DNA from: Planctomycetota bacterium
Lineage (GTDB): Bacteria > Planctomycetota > Phycisphaerae > UBA1845
Length of the DNA: 36,001 bases
Direction of reading: 5' to 3'
Assembly (NCBI GenBank): GCA_029558835.1
Contig: JAKQDH010000157.1
Coordinates: forward strand, 1-36,001
The notes beneath the pieces were generated by a model. That model did no database searches and had not been told where the DNA came from. It saw only the letters and a list, made by a program, of their open reading frames with translations. Of the stretch, positions 33,256-36,001 are shown piece after piece; position 1 is the first letter of the stretch; every line of letters starts with the position of its first letter. The position numbers were made by a program, and so were the translations under genes.

Positions 33256-36001
33256 ATGAGGGGGCACGGGAGTCTGAGCATGCGGCTGAGCGGGTGGGCA
33301 GTGCCGGGCTTTCTCCTGGCGATCCTGACGGCGCCGACTTTTGCGCAGGGCAGCGGCGGAGCGGTCGAGGTGGCCCAGCGGGGGCCGTCCTACGAGGTCC
33401 GCTACACGGCCAACTTCCTGCCGGACGAGCTCTCGCTCGATACGGTGCTGGGCTACGACCACGTGGAGATCACCGACGGGGCGTGGCTGAACGAGGCGGG
33501 CCTGCCGTTGCTGCCGGTCCGCATTGCGTCCGTTGCGTTGCCTGCGGGGATGACGGTGACCGGGCTGCGGGTGCTGGGCGTAGAGACCGTGGATGTGGAG
33601 GGGGAGTATACGATCTTCCCGGGCCAGCCCTACACGCGTTGCTCGCTGCCGGCGCCGGAGTTTACGGCGCCGAATCCGCTGGCCTACGCTTCGGCCGATC
33701 CCTATCCGCTGGAGGTGGCGGAGTTGATTGACCAGGCCGACCTGGCGGGTCAGAGCTTCGCCCGCGTGCGCCTGTACCCGGTGCAGTACGTGGCGGCACA
33801 GAAGAAGCTGCGGCTTTGTACGGCGATCCGGATCGCCCTGGACGGGGTTCCGGGGTACGTGTGTGGTGACTACCTGCCGCAGCGGATATCGGAGGAGGGC
33901 CGGGCGACGCTGGAGCAGATGCTCGTCGAGTCGGTGGTGAACCCGGAGCACATTGCGGTGCAAGCGGACCCGGCGGGTGCTCCGAGCAGCCGCGGTGTGG
34001 CGCCCGGGGATTACGATTACGTCATCATCACCCAGAGCAGTTGGGCGAGTGCGTTCGCGCCCCTGGCGGCGTGGAAGACCAAGAAGGGCGTGCCGGCGAC
34101 CGTGGTGACCACGACATGGATCTACACCAGCGGTGGCTACAGCGGCACCGAGGCCGAGAAGATCCGCGCCTTCGTGATCGACGCGTACAACAACTGGGGG
34201 ACGACGTTCTTCCTGCTGGGCGGCGACACGAACACGGTGCCCTACCACGTGGACCACCACATCGAGGACGACATACCCAACGACACGTACTACGCAGACT
34301 TCGACAGTGACTGGTTCACTGAAGTGAACGTGGGGCGCGCCTCGGTACGCGACAGTGCGGCGGTGGCCACCTTCGTCAACAAGACATTGAACTATGAGAA
34401 GAACCCGCCCCTCACGGACTTCGCGAAGACGGCAACGCTGCTGGGCTTCGATCTGAAGGAGCTCCACAGCAACGAGGGCCAGCTTTGCAAGTACTACATT
34501 CACAGCAACTACCTGCCTGCGACGTGGACCGTGCGTACCGAGTACGACAGCGAGCAGGGCTCGCACAAGGCGGATGCCACGGGCTACCTGAACCTGGGTA
34601 ACGTCCTGGTGAACCACATTGACCATTCCTCCACCAACGTCATGGGGGTAGGGTCGGTCAACCACGGCGACTACTTCAGCACCAGCGACATGGGCGCCCT
34701 GACGAACGGGAGCCGCCAGAGCCTGTGGTATTCGATCGGCTGCTGGGCCTGCGACTATGCGGCGACCACCTGCGTGGCGGAGGCCTTTGTCCGCAACGCT
34801 TCGGGCGGCGGCATCGGGTTCATCGGCAACTCCCGTTACGGCTGGTACATTCCTTACATCGGGGACGGGGCCTCGCTCCGCTATGACCGTTACTTCTTCC
34901 GGTCGGTGATGTCACAGGGGCATGACCGGATGGGGGTCGCCTTAGCCGACCATCGGAACGACGCCTACGCGGGAGACAGCTACGCCAGGTACATTTACAC
35001 CGAACTGACGCTGCTGGGCGATCCGCAGACGCGTCTCTGGCTCGAGAATCCGGGGGCGTTCACGGTCGAGCATCCGGCGACCCTGCCCGTGAATGCGTAC
35101 ACTTCCTTCCCCGTGTTTGTGTATCGCAACGGGGTGCCCGCCAGCGGATTCACCGTGTGCCTCATGAAGGACAACGACGTGTACGAGGTGGCAATGACCG
35201 GCGCGGAGGGTTACGTCACCTTCTGGTTTGCACCGGGCACAACGGGCACCATGTACGTCACGGTCACGCGCAAAAACTACGTGCCCTACGAGGGTCAGGC
35301 GCAAGTCGTCTACGGCCCCACCGACCCCGAGGCGTGCTGCTTTGGCGACGAGAGCTGTCTCGACCGGCTGGCACAGGACTGCGTGGCCCTGGGAGGAACC
35401 CCGCTGGGGCCCGGTACCGCGTGCGCCACGGCCTGCTGCCCCGGACCGGCCCGGGCGTGCTGCTTTGAGGACGGCTCCTGTGCCGACCTGGATCCGGCGG
35501 TGTGCACCGGCGACGGCGGCACCCCCTGGGCTGCGGGGACCGACTGTGACAGCGTCTATTGCCCACAACCGCCCGATCCGCGGATGATCGACATCGGGCT
35601 CATCTCCACCGTCAATCCCAACAGTGTCTGCCCGGGGCGGTCGTTCGACGTCTACGTCACCCTCTCGGCTCCTGACGACGACATCCAAGATTTGCGGTTG
35701 TTGCAGTTCGACGCCAGTCTGAGCACCAACCTGACGGTCAACAGCGTCACCTGGCAGTTGCCGGTACTTCCCGGCATGTACCTGTTCGACAGTTACCTGC
35801 CCGTGATCGGGGCAGCCTACACGGGCGTCGAACGCGAGCCCGGCTACATCGTGGACCTCGACGCCACGGCGCAAACCGTGGCGCGCCTGAGCGTCACCTA
35901 CCAGGGCGGGACGGCCGAGCTCAACGTGGTCGGCCCCGCGGGCACCTCCATCGACGAGGGCGCCTACTTTGAGGCGGGTTTCGACCCCGTGCCGTCGTTC
36001 A
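33256..36001 (+). CDS. Secreted gingipain-like cysteine peptidase (family C25), C-terminus outside window
   Basis: At least 915 residues, open to the right edge. ATG 33256 has AAGGAG 9 bases upstream and starts a signal peptide (MRGHGSLSMRLSGWAVPGFL..., cleavage after FA about residue 30). A propeptide-like region to about 245 precedes the catalytic domain, which begins at YDYVIITQSSWASAFAPLAA. The likely catalytic His is 457 in NHIDHSS and Cys is 496 in SIGCWACDYA, followed by CVAEAFV and IGFIGNSR, all in C25 order. After it come an Ig-like segment, two cysteine-rich repeats (ACCFGDESC and ACCFEDGSC, about 693-775) of a type I associate with planctomycete secreted proteins, and the start of a cohesin-like domain. 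It probably digests extracellular protein. Specificity cannot be told. Confidence 0.87.
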   Translation, partial: MRGHGSLSMRLSGWAVPGFLLAILTAPTFAQGSGGAVEVAQRGPSYEVRYTANFLPDELSLDTVLGYDHVEITDGAWLNEAGLPLLPVRIASVALPAGMTVTGLRVLGVETVDVEGEYTIFPGQPYTRCSLPAPEFTAPNPLAYASADPYPLEVAELIDQADLAGQSFARVRLYPVQYVAAQKKLRLCTAIRIALDGVPGYVCGDYLPQRISEEGRATLEQMLVESVVNPEHIAVQADPAGAPSSRGVAPGDYDYVIITQSSWASAFAPLAAWKTKKGVPATVVTTTWIYTSGGYSGTEAEKIRAFVIDAYNNWGTTFFLLGGDTNTVPYHVDHHIEDDIPNDTYYADFDSDWFTEVNVGRASVRDSAAVATFVNKTLNYEKNPPLTDFAKTATLLGFDLKELHSNEGQLCKYYIHSNYLPATWTVRTEYDSEQGSHKADATGYLNLGNVLVNHIDHSSTNVMGVGSVNHGDYFSTSDMGALTNGSRQSLWYSIGCWACDYAATTCVAEAFVRNASGGGIGFIGNSRYGWYIPYIGDGASLRYDRYFFRSVMSQGHDRMGVALADHRNDAYAGDSYARYIYTELTLLGDPQTRLWLENPGAFTVEHPATLPVNAYTSFPVFVYRNGVPASGFTVCLMKDNDVYEVAMTGAEGYVTFWFAPGTTGTMYVTVTRKNYVPYEGQAQVVYGPTDPEACCFGDESCLDRLAQDCVALGGTPLGPGTACATACCPGPARACCFEDGSCADLDPAVCTGDGGTPWAAGTDCDSVYCPQPPDPRMIDIGLISTVNPNSVCPGRSFDVYVTLSAPDDDIQDLRLLQFDASLSTNLTVNSVTWQLPVLPGMYLFDSYLPVIGAAYTGVEREPGYIVDLDATAQTVARLSVTYQGGTAELNVVGPAGTSIDEGAYFEAGFDPVPSF

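Overview
The window looks like a high-GC member of the Planctomycetota, most likely Phycisphaerae-like. This is an inference with no rRNA to confirm it. It rests on secreted proteins built from HYR, dockerin and cohesin-like modules, a PEP-CTERM protein, planctomycete-style cysteine-rich repeats, a serine/threonine kinase, an IVS-type four-helix-bundle protein, a GxxExxY protein and many short palindromic repeats inside and between genes.

Layout. (1) Positions 1-219 hold the 5' end of a minus-strand membrane/TPR-type gene, followed by an 875-bp gap. (2) Positions 1095-12334 encode four secreted plus-strand proteins: a 2278-residue multidomain metalloprotease, a cohesin/HYR/dockerin protein with the same C-terminal module, a PEP-CTERM protein and a cohesin-plus-dockerin protein. 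Hairpins follow several of them. (3) Positions 12440-17325 form a minus-strand defence unit: a promoter, a 91-codon ORF, a Ser/Thr kinase joined to it by a TTGA stop/start overlap, and a type IIG-like restriction-methyltransferase. That last gene carries three in-frame palindromic insertions, one with a complete four-helix-bundle gene nested in another frame. (4) A metallophosphoesterase (minus) and a KorAB-type 2-oxoacid:ferredoxin oxidoreductase pair (plus) follow. (5) Positions 21840-26911 hold a type III-like restriction-modification operon: a frameshifted mod, a GxxExxY gene between palindromic repeats, a Res helicase, and a separate PD-(D/E)XK nuclease gene overlapping res. (6) GDP-mannose 4,6-dehydratase and a family-2 glycosyltransferase (minus) suggest surface glycan synthesis. 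(7) A protein of unknown function, aspartate kinase and a membrane-anchored SNase-type nuclease (plus) come next. (8) A secreted gingipain-like C25 peptidase runs off the right edge.

How the genes work together. The secreted proteins at both ends probably form an extracellular, calcium-dependent set of adhesive and proteolytic proteins. The middle is a defence region with two restriction-modification systems. Its most unusual property is that at least three unrelated palindromic repeat families sit inside restriction-methylase reading frames without breaking them, and two small-protein families (IVS four-helix bundle and GxxExxY) ride in or between such repeats. This looks like colonisation by small mobile or hitchhiking elements that favour, or are tolerated in, restriction-modification genes. 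It is the strongest candidate here for something not well described.
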